A stretch of 64,000 nt of DNA. Source: JACJVV01 sp964581515. Lineage in GTDB: Archaea > Nanobdellota > Nanobdellia > Woesearchaeales > JACJVV01. Position numbers and translations under genes: made by a program. Below, piece by piece: positions 49,001-58,902 of this stretch. The notes under the pieces were generated by a model, which did no database searches, was not told where the DNA came from, and saw nothing but the letters and a program-made list of their open reading frames with translations. The stretch lies in NCBI GenBank assembly GCA_964581515.1, contig CAZOOV010000003.1, positions 124,001 to 188,000 on the forward strand. Reading direction: 5' to 3'. Within the stretch, counting starts at the first letter, position 1; the number at the start of each line of letters is the position of its first letter.

Positions 49001-51079
49001 ATTCGCGACAATGAAGCTTGCAAACACAAGGCTGACCATTGACATTAGTTTGATTAAGATATTCAAACTTGGTCCTGATGTGTCCTTGAATGGATCACCA
49101 ACAGTGTCACCTACAACAGCAGCGTGATGTGCAACTGTGCCTTTTCCACCGTGAGCTCCTTCTTCAACATGCTTCTTTGCATTGTCCCAACTTCCACCTG
49201 CATTTGCCATGAATATAGCAAGTACAAAACCACATACTAAGGTTCCGATAAGAAGTCCACCAACTGCTTCTACTCCAAGCACAAGACCTACTGCGATTGG
49301 TGATACGATCGCAAGGATTGATGGTGCAATCATTTCTTTTTGAGCAGCTTTTGTTGATATGTCAACACATTTTGCATAATCTGGTTTTGTTTTCCCAGTT
49401 ATAATGCCTTTTATCTCTTTGAACTGTCTTCTGACTTCTACTATAATCATTTGAGCAGCTCTTCCTACTGCAGACATTGTCATTGAACAGAAAACAAATG
49501 GCAACATTGCACCAAGCATAAGTCCGATTATTACTAATGGATTAAGAAGAGATAAACTGAGTTCTACTCCTAAATGAGCAATTTCTTCTTTGTATGCCAC
49601 TATTAGTGCAATTGCAGTAAGGCCTGCAGATCCGATTGCAAAACCTTTTCCTGTTGCAGCTGTTGTATTACCTAGTGAATCTAATGCGTCTGTTCTTTCT
49701 CTGACTTCAGGTTTTAGTTTTGCCATCTCAGCAATTCCTCCTGCATTGTCAGCAACAGGACCGTATGCATCAGTTGCAAGCGTAATTCCTAGAGTTGATA
49801 ACATACCAACAGCAGCAATTCCTACTCCGTAGAGTCCTGCATTGAAATTTGAGACTCCTCCTGCAAGATAGAAACTTCCAAGAATTGCTAAACAAACAGT
49901 AATTATAGGTATTGCAGTAGATCTCATACCTAATGCAATCCCTTCTATTATTATAGTAGCAGGGCCTGTTTTTGCGCTCTTTGCTAGTTTCTGTGTTTGT
50001 TTATATTCTTTTGAAGTATAATATTCAGTGCTAGCACCAATTATTATACCTGCACCAAGTCCAATGAGTACTGAGAAATAGACACCCATATTATTTGGCA
50101 ACATTAACTTTATTATGAAAAATGATGCAATTGCTATTAATATTGCAGCGCCATATACTCCACGCCTTAAAGCCCAAAGTAAGTTACCTTGCGTTGCATG
50201 TTCTTTTGTTTTTACCATGAATGTACCTATTATTGCGCATATTATACCTACTGCAGCAATAGCCATAGGAACAGCTGCACCAGCAGCAGATAGTCCAGCA
50301 GCAACAGCAAGAGCCATTGTAGCAATTATTGAGCCAACATAACTTTCATATAAGTCTGCACCCATACCAGCTACATCTCCAACATTATCACCTACATTAT
50401 CAGCGATTACTGCAGGATTTCTAGGATCGTCTTCTGGGATTCCTCTTTCAACTTTTCCTACAAGGTCAGCTCCTACATCAGCGGCTTTAGTAAATATACC
50501 TCCACCTACTCTTGCAAAAAGAGCTACACTACTTGCTCCCATTCCAAATGTCAATAGGGCTGAAGTGATATGAATCATCCTTTCTGCTACAGCTAGATTT
50601 GAATAATATTCATTCAGTATAATATACCAAATTGACAGATCAAGAAGTGCAAAACTCACTACAATTAGTCCCATAACAGCTCCTGCAGAGAATGCGATCT
50701 TTAGTCCTGCATTCAATGATACGCTTGCAGCGTGAGCAGTTCTTGCATTCGCATTTGTTGCAATCTTCATGCCTATGAATCCACATAGTGCAGAGAAAAA
50801 TCCTCCTGTGAGGAATGCAAACGGAACAAATATGACTAAGTACTTGAAATATACAAGTACTGATAGTATAATCAATACTACTATGAAATAAATGCTTACT
50901 ACTATATATTGTCTCTTCAGAAATGCATTAGCTCCTTCCTTTACAGCTGAAGAAATCTGTTTCATTAATTTTGTGCCTTCGCTTTCTTTTTTTATTTTTC
51001 TTGTCAGATAGTATGCGAAAGCCAGGCCTAACAGGCTTACTACCAAGACAAACAATGCAATCTTATTATTGCTATCCAT
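48989..51079 (-). CDS. hppA: Membrane-bound ion-translocating pyrophosphatase, 696 aa
   Basis: Couples hydrolysis of PPi to export of H+ or Na+. About 16 membrane helices; catalytic motifs DVGADLVGKVERGIPEDDPR, NPAVIADNVGDNVGDVAG and the C-terminal DTVGDPFKDTSGPSLNILIK are intact. The K+-site motif reads GNTTAATGKGFAIGSAGLTA: Ala and Gly at the two positions that distinguish K+-dependent enzymes, where K+-independent ones have Lys and Thr. So this is a K+-dependent form; Na+ pumping is possible but not shown. Confidence 0.95.
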   Translation of the reverse strand: MDSNNKIALFVLVVSLLGLAFAYYLTRKIKKESEGTKLMKQISSAVKEGANAFLKRQYIVVSIYFIVVLIILSVLVYFKYLVIFVPFAFLTGGFFSALCGFIGMKIATNANARTAHAASVSLNAGLKIAFSAGAVMGLIVVSFALLDLSIWYIILNEYYSNLAVAERMIHITSALLTFGMGASSVALFARVGGGIFTKAADVGADLVGKVERGIPEDDPRNPAVIADNVGDNVGDVAGMGADLYESYVGSIIATMALAVAAGLSAAGAAVPMAIAAVGIICAIIGTFMVKTKEHATQGNLLWALRRGVYGAAILIAIASFFIIKLMLPNNMGVYFSVLIGLGAGIIIGASTEYYTSKEYKQTQKLAKSAKTGPATIIIEGIALGMRSTAIPIITVCLAILGSFYLAGGVSNFNAGLYGVGIAAVGMLSTLGITLATDAYGPVADNAGGIAEMAKLKPEVRERTDALDSLGNTTAATGKGFAIGSAGLTAIALIVAYKEEIAHLGVELSLSLLNPLVIIGLMLGAMLPFVFCSMTMSAVGRAAQMIIVEVRRQFKEIKGIITGKTKPDYAKCVDISTKAAQKEMIAPSILAIVSPIAVGLVLGVEAVGGLLIGTLVCGFVLAIFMANAGGSWDNAKKHVEEGAHGGKGTVAHHAAVVGDTVGDPFKDTSGPSLNILIKLMSMVSLVFASFIVANALI

Positions 51080-51296
51080 GTAACATCCCCCTAATATATT
51101 TTAATTCTAATTGATTTTCTAATCTTAATTAATTATTTAATTAATTTATTATAGAATGTAATCTTTTGGACTTATTTAAATATTTAACTGATACTCTATA
51201 TTGGAGGTTATTAAATATAGATATTAAATGAAAATATCAGAAGGAAATATTATATAGGGATGTTAGATAGAGATATCAGATATAGAAATAGGAAGC

Positions 51297-51719
51297 TTAA
51301 ATATGGCTTAATTCAGGTCCACTTTGTTCTTGTCTAGGTGTATGTATTCTTTGATACATCTGAGAAAATGTTGTATTGACAAATGCTTCCAGTTTTAGTC
51401 TATTAGGATAAAAGTCTTTTATTGTGACAAGATCAGTAGGTTGAGCAAATATTTTAAGAAATTGTCTTTGGTTATTGACATTATTTCTACATTCTTCTTC
51501 TGTTACGCCATCTAATGAGACATGATCTACCATTCTGATAAAATGCTCAGAGGTATAAGTGCCATTTTTGAGTCTAGCCTCCATTAGAAGATATTGTGCA
51601 TCTAGATGTATTGGTTGGACTAAATCATCATATGCAATGGTTGGATTTTCTCTTGAAAATGGCTTATCTTCTGGAGATGGCTTTCTTCTTGCAACATTTC
51701 CATCAGGCATGTATATCAT
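51297..51719 (-). CDS. Hypothetical protein, 140 aa
   Basis: No recognised family, soluble. Charged N-terminus (GNVARRKPSPEDKPFSRENP). ATG 51719 has an in-frame TATA-like tttttaaac about 25-30 bases upstream. Lies between hppA and the helical-repeat protein, all on the minus strand. Confidence 0.6.
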   Translation of the reverse strand: MIYMPDGNVARRKPSPEDKPFSRENPTIAYDDLVQPIHLDAQYLLMEARLKNGTYTSEHFIRMVDHVSLDGVTEEECRNNVNNQRQFLKIFAQPTDLVTIKDFYPNRLKLEAFVNTTFSQMYQRIHTPRQEQSGPELSHI

Positions 51720-51759
51720 TTTGTTATAAGAGTTTTCAGTCTGTTTAAAAGTATATCTG

Positions 51760-52881
51760 TTATTTTTTAGTTAAAATTTCGTATTTCACTCTTTCTTTTA
51801 CCATGTCTTGCAGTGTTATATCTGATCTTAATGCTTTATCCATCTGTTGGACTGTGAATCCTTGGTATTTCCATTCCATTGCTTGTTCAAGTGTATAAGT
51901 GGGAGCTGGAAGCATTTGCTCGAGTATATCATTCTTGTTTGTTCTTCCACCAAGACAGAAATCCATATCTTCTTTTGAGAAAAGTGCTCTTGCCCATGGG
52001 ACTGATTGTTCTAATGAATAACCTCTTGAAAGACAGAAGTCCATATCTTCAATTGTAAGATGCATGCCTTTCCAGGCAGCTGCCTGTTCTTTTGTGTAGC
52101 CCTTAACAATACAGTAACTTATCTGTCTTAATGTTATATCGCAATCTTCTTGCCATTCTTTGATGGCTTTGTCACTTATAATTCCATCCCTTACATGACC
52201 TATGATTTGTTTTGTGCTCATCAATTCATGCATCATTTCAAGATATGCAGGATAAATTCCTGCATCTTTCATCATGTTCATGTCAATTTGAGATGTTATT
52301 CCCCATTGTATATATTTGAGTCTTTTGCCTTGGCTGCTTTCTGATGCATCTCCAAAAAGCTCTTGGCAATAAGCTTCAGCAACTTCAGTAGGGGTTTTTC
52401 CTTGTTTTAACCATGGTATGAATTCAGAAGGAGGTATCTTATGATCATATAGGATGTCAAACTCAGGAACTTCACCTAATGCTTCTTTTATCTCTACTGC
52501 ATCTGTAAGATTTGTGACGTCATAAAAATGCATAGTGTATGCTTCAGAATTATTGAGTCCTGCATTGCACCATTTTAGTGCTTGAGGTCCGTTAAGCCAA
52601 GGGTTCTTGAGAGTTTTGAGGTTTTTTTCTGGGTCAGTATATCCTTTCTTTACTAATGTTCTCCATAGTTCAGGTGTAATCTTCTTTTCAAGCGCTTCAT
52701 CAATCCAGTCAGAAGGAATACCAGCTCTGAAATAAGGTTTAATCTCTTCTTTTGGAAGCTTGAGTTCGCTGACAAGCTTTTCTAATTCTTCATTTCTTTG
52801 CCTATAACAAGAACCAACAGTTATAGCTCCAGCAAATGCTGATGCTGTAAGAAATGCTGCTATAGTACTTCGTAAACTCAT
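51760..52881 (-). CDS. Secreted or membrane-anchored helical-repeat protein, 373 aa
   Basis: A signal or anchor helix (STIAAFLTASAFAGAITVGSC) with a possible lipobox-like VGSC. The rest is a chain of helical repeats of about 28-32 residues. The clearest are in the C-terminal part: TIEDMDFCLSRGYSLEQSVPW, SKEDMDFCLGG, TLEQAMEWKYQGF, QQMDKALRSDITLQDM, with recurring GYT-x-EQA-x-x-W. Similar blocks appear earlier (NPWLNGPQALKWCNAGL, WLKQGKTPTEVAEAYC). Looks like a solenoid for protein binding; no family recognised. Confidence 0.7.
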   Translation of the reverse strand: MSLRSTIAAFLTASAFAGAITVGSCYRQRNEELEKLVSELKLPKEEIKPYFRAGIPSDWIDEALEKKITPELWRTLVKKGYTDPEKNLKTLKNPWLNGPQALKWCNAGLNNSEAYTMHFYDVTNLTDAVEIKEALGEVPEFDILYDHKIPPSEFIPWLKQGKTPTEVAEAYCQELFGDASESSQGKRLKYIQWGITSQIDMNMMKDAGIYPAYLEMMHELMSTKQIIGHVRDGIISDKAIKEWQEDCDITLRQISYCIVKGYTKEQAAAWKGMHLTIEDMDFCLSRGYSLEQSVPWARALFSKEDMDFCLGGRTNKNDILEQMLPAPTYTLEQAMEWKYQGFTVQQMDKALRSDITLQDMVKERVKYEILTKK

Positions 52882-52980
52882 TATTTCACCAATAGAGAAG
52901 GTTGAAATTTCCTTTATAAAGATTATTGTTGGTTTTTACTTATTGGGGACAAAATTAATCACTTTAGGTTAGAATAAGGC

Positions 52981-53325
52981 TTATTTAGGGCCGTTTTGAA
53001 GTTCTATTAATGTGTTTTTGACTCCTTCAATGGTGTAATGGCCAAGACCATCATTAAATACATATGCTGGTTCTGGTGCGCCGTTTTCACCAGTTACTTT
53101 TATCTCTAATAGTTCAGTATTTGTTGCTTTGCAGAATCTTTCTATTGTTGGAAATTGCTCTTCAATCTTATCAGTGATATCTATATCATCAAGTAAATCT
53201 TCTGGAAGGAGGAAAACACTTGGCAGATATGATCCTGTCAACAATGACATTATCCCTAGATAATCTAATAGTTCATCTGGCTCTTCTTGTTGTTCTTTAT
53301 CATACCATTCTTTGAGTGCTATCAT
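52981..53325 (-). CDS. Hypothetical acidic protein, 114 aa
   Basis: Soluble, acidic (LPEDLLDDIDITDKIEEQ), no recognised family. Possibly all-alpha with a beta C-terminus. Starts 66 bases before upp on the same strand. Confidence 0.6.
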   Translation of the reverse strand: MIALKEWYDKEQQEEPDELLDYLGIMSLLTGSYLPSVFLLPEDLLDDIDITDKIEEQFPTIERFCKATNTELLEIKVTGENGAPEPAYVFNDGLGHYTIEGVKNTLIELQNGPK

Positions 53326-53390
53326 GATAAGAAGAAGTTGCTGGAATGTATTTAAGGTTTTGTATTATTTTTTTAGAAAGTATACGAGAT

Positions 53391-54023
53391 TCACATAGCA
53401 GGTCCAAAGCATCTGTCTCCAGCATCTCCTAGTCCGGGAACAATGTAGCCTTTCTCATTAAGATCTGGATCTATTGCAGCTGCATATATGCTGATGTTAT
53501 CATTGTGTTTGATTAATTGATCTATGCCTGCTTCAGCAGCTATAGCTCCTGCAATTATTATTTTTCTTGGTTCATACTGTTCGATTATTTTCATTGCAGC
53601 GACCATATCATTGCCTGTTGCAATCATTGGATCTGAAATAATTACTTGCGATCCATGTATGCATTCAGGAATTCTGATATAAGATATTTCTGCTTCAAGA
53701 GTTTCTTCATTCCTCTGTGCTCCGAGGAACCCTACATGGGCATTTTGATAGACATCATGCAATCCTTGATAGAGTGGCATTGATGCTCTTAGAATTGTTA
53801 CAAGAACAGGAGCTTCTTTCAAAACCTTGTGTGTGGCATCTGCATTCATCAGAGTATTTATTGTTGTTTCTTCCTGGTCAAGCTCTCTTGCTATGCCATA
53901 ACCAAGAAACATACCAATCATCTTCAGGCTTTCTCTCATCTCTTTTGGTTTTGTAGTCGGATCACGTATAGAATAGACCAACTGTTCCATGATTGGATTG
54001 TCAGGTACATTGACGTCTGCCAT
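53391..54023 (-). CDS. upp: Uracil phosphoribosyltransferase
   Basis: Salvages uracil: uracil + PRPP to UMP + PPi. Length 210 is normal. The PRPP-binding loop reads ISDPMIATGNDMVAAM near residue 127, with ILRASMPLYQGL upstream and the uracil-binding AAIDPDLNEKGYIVPGLGDAGDR at the C-terminus. All catalytic residues look present. AT-rich upstream region with TATA-like boxes. Confidence 0.93.
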   Translation of the reverse strand: MADVNVPDNPIMEQLVYSIRDPTTKPKEMRESLKMIGMFLGYGIARELDQEETTINTLMNADATHKVLKEAPVLVTILRASMPLYQGLHDVYQNAHVGFLGAQRNEETLEAEISYIRIPECIHGSQVIISDPMIATGNDMVAAMKIIEQYEPRKIIIAGAIAAEAGIDQLIKHNDNISIYAAAIDPDLNEKGYIVPGLGDAGDRCFGPAM

Positions 54024-54116
54024 ATATTATTTATTTTAGAAGTATATTATAAATATATGTGTACTGATATGTGTATTATCTTGTTTATAGATTTATTGAG
54101 AAGTTTATAATCACTT

Positions 54117-54593
54117 TTATTTTGGTGGTATGAATCTACCGCCAAATTTTCTTTTTAGGTCCATATGCATAAGATAGTTGCTTCTTGAAGCACATGCTGT
54201 TTCTATTGGTGAGAATTCCATGCCACCCATATGGTGTGGTTTTCTTTCTCTGTAGAATCGTGCTTCAGCAGCCATATTCTTTCGTTCAGATCTTGAAGGT
54301 ATCAGATATCTTGCTTCACATGCACATCTATGGCCTATGTCTGCAACCATATCTTTTGTATCGGATAATAAGTCTTTTATTGTGTATTTTTCTGGAAAAA
54401 AAGTATAATATTCATCTCTGTATTCTTTTTGTTTTTCTTCAGTCCAACTGCTCCATCCACATCTTTGCAGAAGTCTTATTTGCGGATATAATACTGCAAG
54501 TCCTACATCTGCTATTGCATGTCTTTTAGGTTTGAACTTGAAATCTCTTATAGATGCATAAAGATTATGAGCATATATGGTTAATTTTCCCAT
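54117..54593 (-). CDS. Hypothetical protein, 158 aa
   Basis: No recognised family. Basic, with many Arg/Tyr and Cys (GHRCACEARYLIPSRSER). A conserved-looking HHMGGMEFSPIETACASRSN near the end. Soluble. Convergent with nothing; follows upp on the same strand. Confidence 0.65.
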   Translation of the reverse strand: MGKLTIYAHNLYASIRDFKFKPKRHAIADVGLAVLYPQIRLLQRCGWSSWTEEKQKEYRDEYYTFFPEKYTIKDLLSDTKDMVADIGHRCACEARYLIPSRSERKNMAAEARFYRERKPHHMGGMEFSPIETACASRSNYLMHMDLKRKFGGRFIPPK

Positions 54594-54718
54594 ATTATGT
54601 GAGATATGTGGTATTTATTTAAATTTTGTGTTGTCATCTAAGTGTAACATGGGGTCTTTTGTTTTATCGATATTGCTGTTCAATAATGTTTTTATAGTTG
54701 AGTTGTATATTGTTTATT

Positions 54719-55189
54719 ATGCAATTTCATATTGATAATTATATTGCGAAACTGAGTGAACATGCGATAAATGGTGCAAAGGAATTTGCTGCACGTCCTG
54801 TTCAACATATGAAGAACTTTGTTAAGGACTATTGGGATTTAGGAGTTGTAGTGCTTTCTGGGATTGCATTTCATGATATTGGAAATGAAACATTTGGAGC
54901 TGCTAGAGGATATCTTATTGCAGCAGGTCCTATTGCTGGGATGATAGGTGGAGGTGCTTGTGATACACCTGATAGAGTATGCAGGAATTTGTATGCTGGT
55001 CTTGCTACTGTTACTGCGTTATGGACAAGAGGGATTGATGCACCGATGAGTGCTGAGATTGGAAATTATGCTGTTGCGGGATTATCAGGAGCTGCTTCAG
55101 TTTATATGGATAGATGCAGGAAACATTATAATCAGAGAAAAGCGTTACAGACGCAAACAGTTTCTTCTTTAGATGCTGTGTTGAAGTGA
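54719..55189 (+). CDS. Membrane-associated hypothetical protein, 156 aa
   Basis: N-terminal charged helix then a mostly hydrophobic centre with three or four membrane-like segments (VVVLSGIAFHDIG, GYLIAAGPIAGMIGGG, YAGLATVTALW, YAVAGLSGAASVYM). The C-terminus is charged. Start at ATG 54719 because a TATA-like tttttatag at 54690-54698 predicts a leaderless mRNA there; a longer frame begins at 54698. Confidence 0.65.
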   Translation: MQFHIDNYIAKLSEHAINGAKEFAARPVQHMKNFVKDYWDLGVVVLSGIAFHDIGNETFGAARGYLIAAGPIAGMIGGGACDTPDRVCRNLYAGLATVTALWTRGIDAPMSAEIGNYAVAGLSGAASVYMDRCRKHYNQRKALQTQTVSSLDAVLK

Positions 55190-55254
55190 TTTAAGATTAT
55201 TCTTCAATATAAATACCATTAAGGTTTATAAAGGCAAAATCATTCTTCTCTATT

Positions 55255-56304
55255 ATGTTTAGGCAAGCATTACATGATATAAAACCGTATCCTGCGCCAC
55301 CTGAAGGCAGAGTAGGATTGCATAGATATGATATGAGTGAATGTACTATTCCTCCAAGCAGAAAGGTTCTTGATGCATTACATGAATTTGTTGAATCAGG
55401 CAATATCTGCTGTTATCCAGATGGTTATTCTGATTTGCATGCTAAGATTGCAGATAATCTTGGTGTGAAGGCTGAGCAGATAAGAGCGACGAACGGGGCA
55501 GATGGTGCAATAGAGACTATTGCCTTTGCTACAGTTGATGAAGGAAGTAAAGTAATCATTCCTTCTCCAAGTTTTGGGATGTTTTATCTGCCTGTTGGTG
55601 TACAAGGTGCTGATATCCTAAAACCTTCTTATGGCAATTGCATGAGTTTTCCTCTTTTTGATATGCTTGATATGCTTGATAATGAGACTAAGCTTGTAAT
55701 TGTCTGTAATCCTAATAATCCTACAGGAACTCTTGTCAATCATAATGATATTGAACAGATATTGCAGAAAGCTTCTGGCACAGCTGTTATGGTAGATGAA
55801 GTGTATAGTGAATTTACAGGAGTGAGTGTTGTTGATCTGATTGATAAATATGATAATCTTTTTGTTGTTAAGAGTTTTTCAAAAGCATGGGCACTTGCTG
55901 GTGCAAGAGTCGGTTATATTGTTTCTCAAGAGCAGAATATTACTGAGCTTGGCAAGGTCGCAACACCTTATAATGTCAATCAGTTTGGTGTAGTTGCAGC
56001 AATGGCAGCGCTTGAAGACCCAAGTTATATGCATGAGTATGTTGATGAAGTGATGAACCATTCTAAACCTATGTTAGTTGATTATCTTCGTGGTACTGGA
56101 CTTAATTTTTATGAAGGTAGTGCAAATTTTGTCTTGGTTAATAAAGGAAGCCCACAAAGAGCTTATGAAAGACTTAAAGAGAATTATGATATTCTTGTCA
56201 GGCCACAGAAAGGAGAACTGTCACATATGATTAGGGTAGGTGTGGGGACTTGTGAAGATACAAAAAGATTTATCTCTGCTTTTGATGAAGTCTTGAAAGA
56301 ATAA
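55255..56304 (+). CDS. Histidinol-phosphate aminotransferase-like PLP enzyme, 349 aa
   Basis: Fold-type I aminotransferase closest in style to HisC (shorter, starting in the PLP domain). Motifs: NPNNPTGTLV near 160, DEVYSEFTG near 181, and PLP lysine K210 in VVKSFSKAWALAGARVGY. HisC-type proteins convert histidinol phosphate, but archaeal relatives also act on aromatic or other amino acids. No other his gene lies in the window, so an aromatic or broad-range role is possible, parallel to the aminotransferase at 4298. Confidence 0.85.
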   Translation: MFRQALHDIKPYPAPPEGRVGLHRYDMSECTIPPSRKVLDALHEFVESGNICCYPDGYSDLHAKIADNLGVKAEQIRATNGADGAIETIAFATVDEGSKVIIPSPSFGMFYLPVGVQGADILKPSYGNCMSFPLFDMLDMLDNETKLVIVCNPNNPTGTLVNHNDIEQILQKASGTAVMVDEVYSEFTGVSVVDLIDKYDNLFVVKSFSKAWALAGARVGYIVSQEQNITELGKVATPYNVNQFGVVAAMAALEDPSYMHEYVDEVMNHSKPMLVDYLRGTGLNFYEGSANFVLVNKGSPQRAYERLKENYDILVRPQKGELSHMIRVGVGTCEDTKRFISAFDEVLKE

Positions 56305-56330
56305 CTTTATATACTTCTTTATTCAAATTA

Positions 56331-56759
56331 ATGATTATGTCAAATAAATCTATAATGAAGAAACTAATCATGGTTATTGTTATAATAGTGATTTTGATAG
56401 TTCTGATGAAGTTTGCTTCCTTATCACAGACACGACCGCAACAGAATGTATCAGTTAATGAATCGGTTGATGAATCAGTTAATCTATCAGTTAATGAGTC
56501 GGTTAATGAATCAGTTGGTAAATTAGATGGTGTATGTCTTAGCGGGGGTGAAGTTTACCAAAGTCCTGCAGTATTAGGTGAAATATTGGGTGAATGTTGC
56601 GGAGAGATGGTTACAATAGCTGAATTTATGGCTCCTGTGGAAGGTGAGGTTGAGTGCGATAGTGTAGCTGGTTCTAATCTTATCTGTTCAGATTGTGGCA
56701 ATGGTGCGTGTGAAGACGGTTGGGAGAATAAATGCAACTGTCCAGAAGATTGTCCTTGA
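56331..56759 (+). CDS. Membrane-anchored Cys-rich small protein, 142 aa
   Basis: One helix (IMVIVIIVILIVLMKFA), a repeat region of V-N-E-S-V-D/N-E-S units, and a Cys-rich tail (SDCGNGACEDGWENKCNCPEDCP) of the 'C-x-NG-x-CE-x-GE-x..C-x2-DC' type, often seen in extracytoplasmic modules of archaea. The repeats vary only as GTT AAT GAA TCA. Start at ATG 56331 or 56337; TATA-like aactttatatact at about 56303 supports a leaderless start. Confidence 0.7.
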   Translation: MIMSNKSIMKKLIMVIVIIVILIVLMKFASLSQTRPQQNVSVNESVDESVNLSVNESVNESVGKLDGVCLSGGEVYQSPAVLGEILGECCGEMVTIAEFMAPVEGEVECDSVAGSNLICSDCGNGACEDGWENKCNCPEDCP

Positions 56760-56828
56760 TATACCTAGATATGTTTATTGTATTCTCTAATCGAAGTCTT
56801 TAAATAAGATGGGTGATGTGGTCATTAA

Positions 56829-57107
56829 ATGACAGATATGGGTTTATTAAACATGATTGCTCAGGCAGGCATATTGGTATTTAGTGTAACTGCTATTATA
56901 CTTGTCGCTGAGAAAAATAAATGGGGATTTGTCTTTGGACTTATATCTCAACCATTCTGGTTTATTAGTGCATGTATATATAAGCAATGGGGTATATTTT
57001 TCGTGAGCATAATCTATACTTTCAGCTGGGCTTATGGAATATATGCTTGGTTCTTTAAGCATGAGGGTGTTGATAAGAAAAAGTTAAAGAAAGTAAAGAA
57101 GAAATAA
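56829..57107 (+). CDS. Small three-helix membrane protein, PnuC-like, 92 aa
   Basis: Three helices: residues 5-25, 30-48, and 52-75, with a Trp-rich pattern (KWGFVFGLISQPFWFISA, KQWGIFFVSIIYTFSWAYGIYAW). This resembles one repeat unit of PnuC/SemiSWEET-type transporters and small phage proteins. A cytosolic Lys-rich C-terminus follows. Function open; the half-size suggests it works as an oligomer. Confidence 0.65.
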   Translation: MTDMGLLNMIAQAGILVFSVTAIILVAEKNKWGFVFGLISQPFWFISACIYKQWGIFFVSIIYTFSWAYGIYAWFFKHEGVDKKKLKKVKKK

Positions 57108-57153
57108 AAAATATTAAAGATAAATAAAATATTAAAGAAATAAGGTTGATATC

Positions 57154-58665
57154 ATGGTGAAGCATAAGGTTATATTGGTTATAAGAGATGGTTGGGGATT
57201 TCGTTCTGAAAAAATTCAAAATGCTATAAAAGAACAGGGAGCTCCTTTTACAGATTCATTAATGTCAAAATATCCAACTACTCATATAGATGCAAGTGGT
57301 GAAGCTGCAGGTCTTCCTGAGGGTTATCAGGGGAATTCTGAAGTAGGACATATGACAATTGGTTCTGGAAGAATAATATATCAATCATTGGTACGTATCA
57401 ATAAATCAATTGAATCTGGTGAATTCTTTAAGATTGAAGCATTTTTAGAAGCAATTGAAAATTGCAAGAAGAATGGTACAAAACTTCATATCACTGGTCT
57501 TCTTCAAAGTGAAGGAGTACATGCACATGAGGATCATCTTTTCGCTCTTCTTGATTTATGTAAACAACAGGATTTTAGCGATGTTTATCTTCATGTAATT
57601 ACTGATGGAAGAGACGCTCCTGTCAATGATGGGATCAAGCATGTTGAAAAGCTTTTAGCGAAAATTGAGGAAATTGGTGTAGGTAAGATAGTCACAATCT
57701 CTGGAAGATATTATACTATGGATAGGGATAAGAGATGGGATAGAACTAAAAAAGCATATGATAATCTGGTGAATGCGAAAGGTGAAGAGTTTGATGATGT
57801 TCTTGCGACGATAAAATCTTGTTATGAAAAAGATGAGACAGATGAATTCATTGTTCCAAAGCATATCGTGGGTTATGATGGAGTGGGTGAGAATGACAGC
57901 ATCATATTTTATAATTTCAGAACAGATAGGACAAGACAGTTAACTCAAGCAATTGTTGAGGATAAGTTTGATGGTTGGGATAGGAAACCCCTTAATGTTA
58001 CTTATGTTGCAATGACTGAATTTTATAAGCCGATGAACGCTTTGGTTGCGTTTGAGGATCAGAGCCTTAATAACCTTTTAGGACAAGTAGTGAGTAAAGC
58101 TGGACTTAAACAGCTTCGTATATCTGAAACTGAAAAATATGCTCATGTTACTTTCTTTTTTAATGGACAAGTTGAAAAACCAAATGAAGGAGAAGATAGG
58201 ATACTTGTAAATTCACCGAAAGTTACTACTTATGATTTGAAACCGGAAATGAGTGCTTTTGAAGTCACTGAAAAATTAGTTGATGAGATTGATAAAAGTA
58301 AATATGATCTGATTGTAGTCAATATTGTCAATGGTGATCTTGTTGGACATACTGGTGTTGTAGATGCATGCTACAAAGCTGTGAAGACAGTAGATGAATG
58401 CACTGAAAAAATAGTTACAAAAGGTTTAGAGAATGATTATACTATGCTTTTTTTTGCAGACCATGGCAACATTGAGGATCAAAGACCTGAATGGAGAACA
58501 AGCCATACGATAAATCCTGTAGAGCTTGTAATGGTGTCTAATGATGAAGAACTTCAGAAAGTAAAATTGAGGAAAGATGGAGGGCTTGTTGATATTTCTC
58601 CAACTGTACTTAAACTTCTTGAAGTGGACAAACCAGAAGAAATGACAGGGAACAGTTTATTCTAA
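57154..58665 (+). CDS. gpmI: 2,3-bisphosphoglycerate-independent phosphoglycerate mutase
   Basis: Interconverts 3- and 2-phosphoglycerate. The 503-residue alkaline-phosphatase-type enzyme binds two Mn/Mg ions. Motifs: VIRDGWGFR at the N-terminus (first metal Asp), GNSEVGHMTIG with the phosphoserine near residue 64, and FFADHGNIEDQRPEWRTSHT near the C-terminus. It has the bacterial-style GpmI length rather than the shorter archaeal ApgM. With pgk at 36114, two adjacent glycolysis steps are present in the window. Confidence 0.93.
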   Translation: MVKHKVILVIRDGWGFRSEKIQNAIKEQGAPFTDSLMSKYPTTHIDASGEAAGLPEGYQGNSEVGHMTIGSGRIIYQSLVRINKSIESGEFFKIEAFLEAIENCKKNGTKLHITGLLQSEGVHAHEDHLFALLDLCKQQDFSDVYLHVITDGRDAPVNDGIKHVEKLLAKIEEIGVGKIVTISGRYYTMDRDKRWDRTKKAYDNLVNAKGEEFDDVLATIKSCYEKDETDEFIVPKHIVGYDGVGENDSIIFYNFRTDRTRQLTQAIVEDKFDGWDRKPLNVTYVAMTEFYKPMNALVAFEDQSLNNLLGQVVSKAGLKQLRISETEKYAHVTFFFNGQVEKPNEGEDRILVNSPKVTTYDLKPEMSAFEVTEKLVDEIDKSKYDLIVVNIVNGDLVGHTGVVDACYKAVKTVDECTEKIVTKGLENDYTMLFFADHGNIEDQRPEWRTSHTINPVELVMVSNDEELQKVKLRKDGGLVDISPTVLKLLEVDKPEEMTGNSLF

Positions 58666-58902
58666 ATATTTTATATGAACTTTTTATCTTTTTGTCTAAA
58701 TTGTCTATTTTCTTTACTTTTTATTATTATTTTTAACTTAATATATTATTGTTAAATTACTTAAAATATCTCCTTTATATTGCGAATCTCAATAATATTT
58801 AAATTCTACCTTATATTTATAACATAAAAGGGACAAAATACACAAAATACATTAAAATACTATTAAATTATAGCTATAATATAGCTAGAGGGTACTATCA
58901 AC

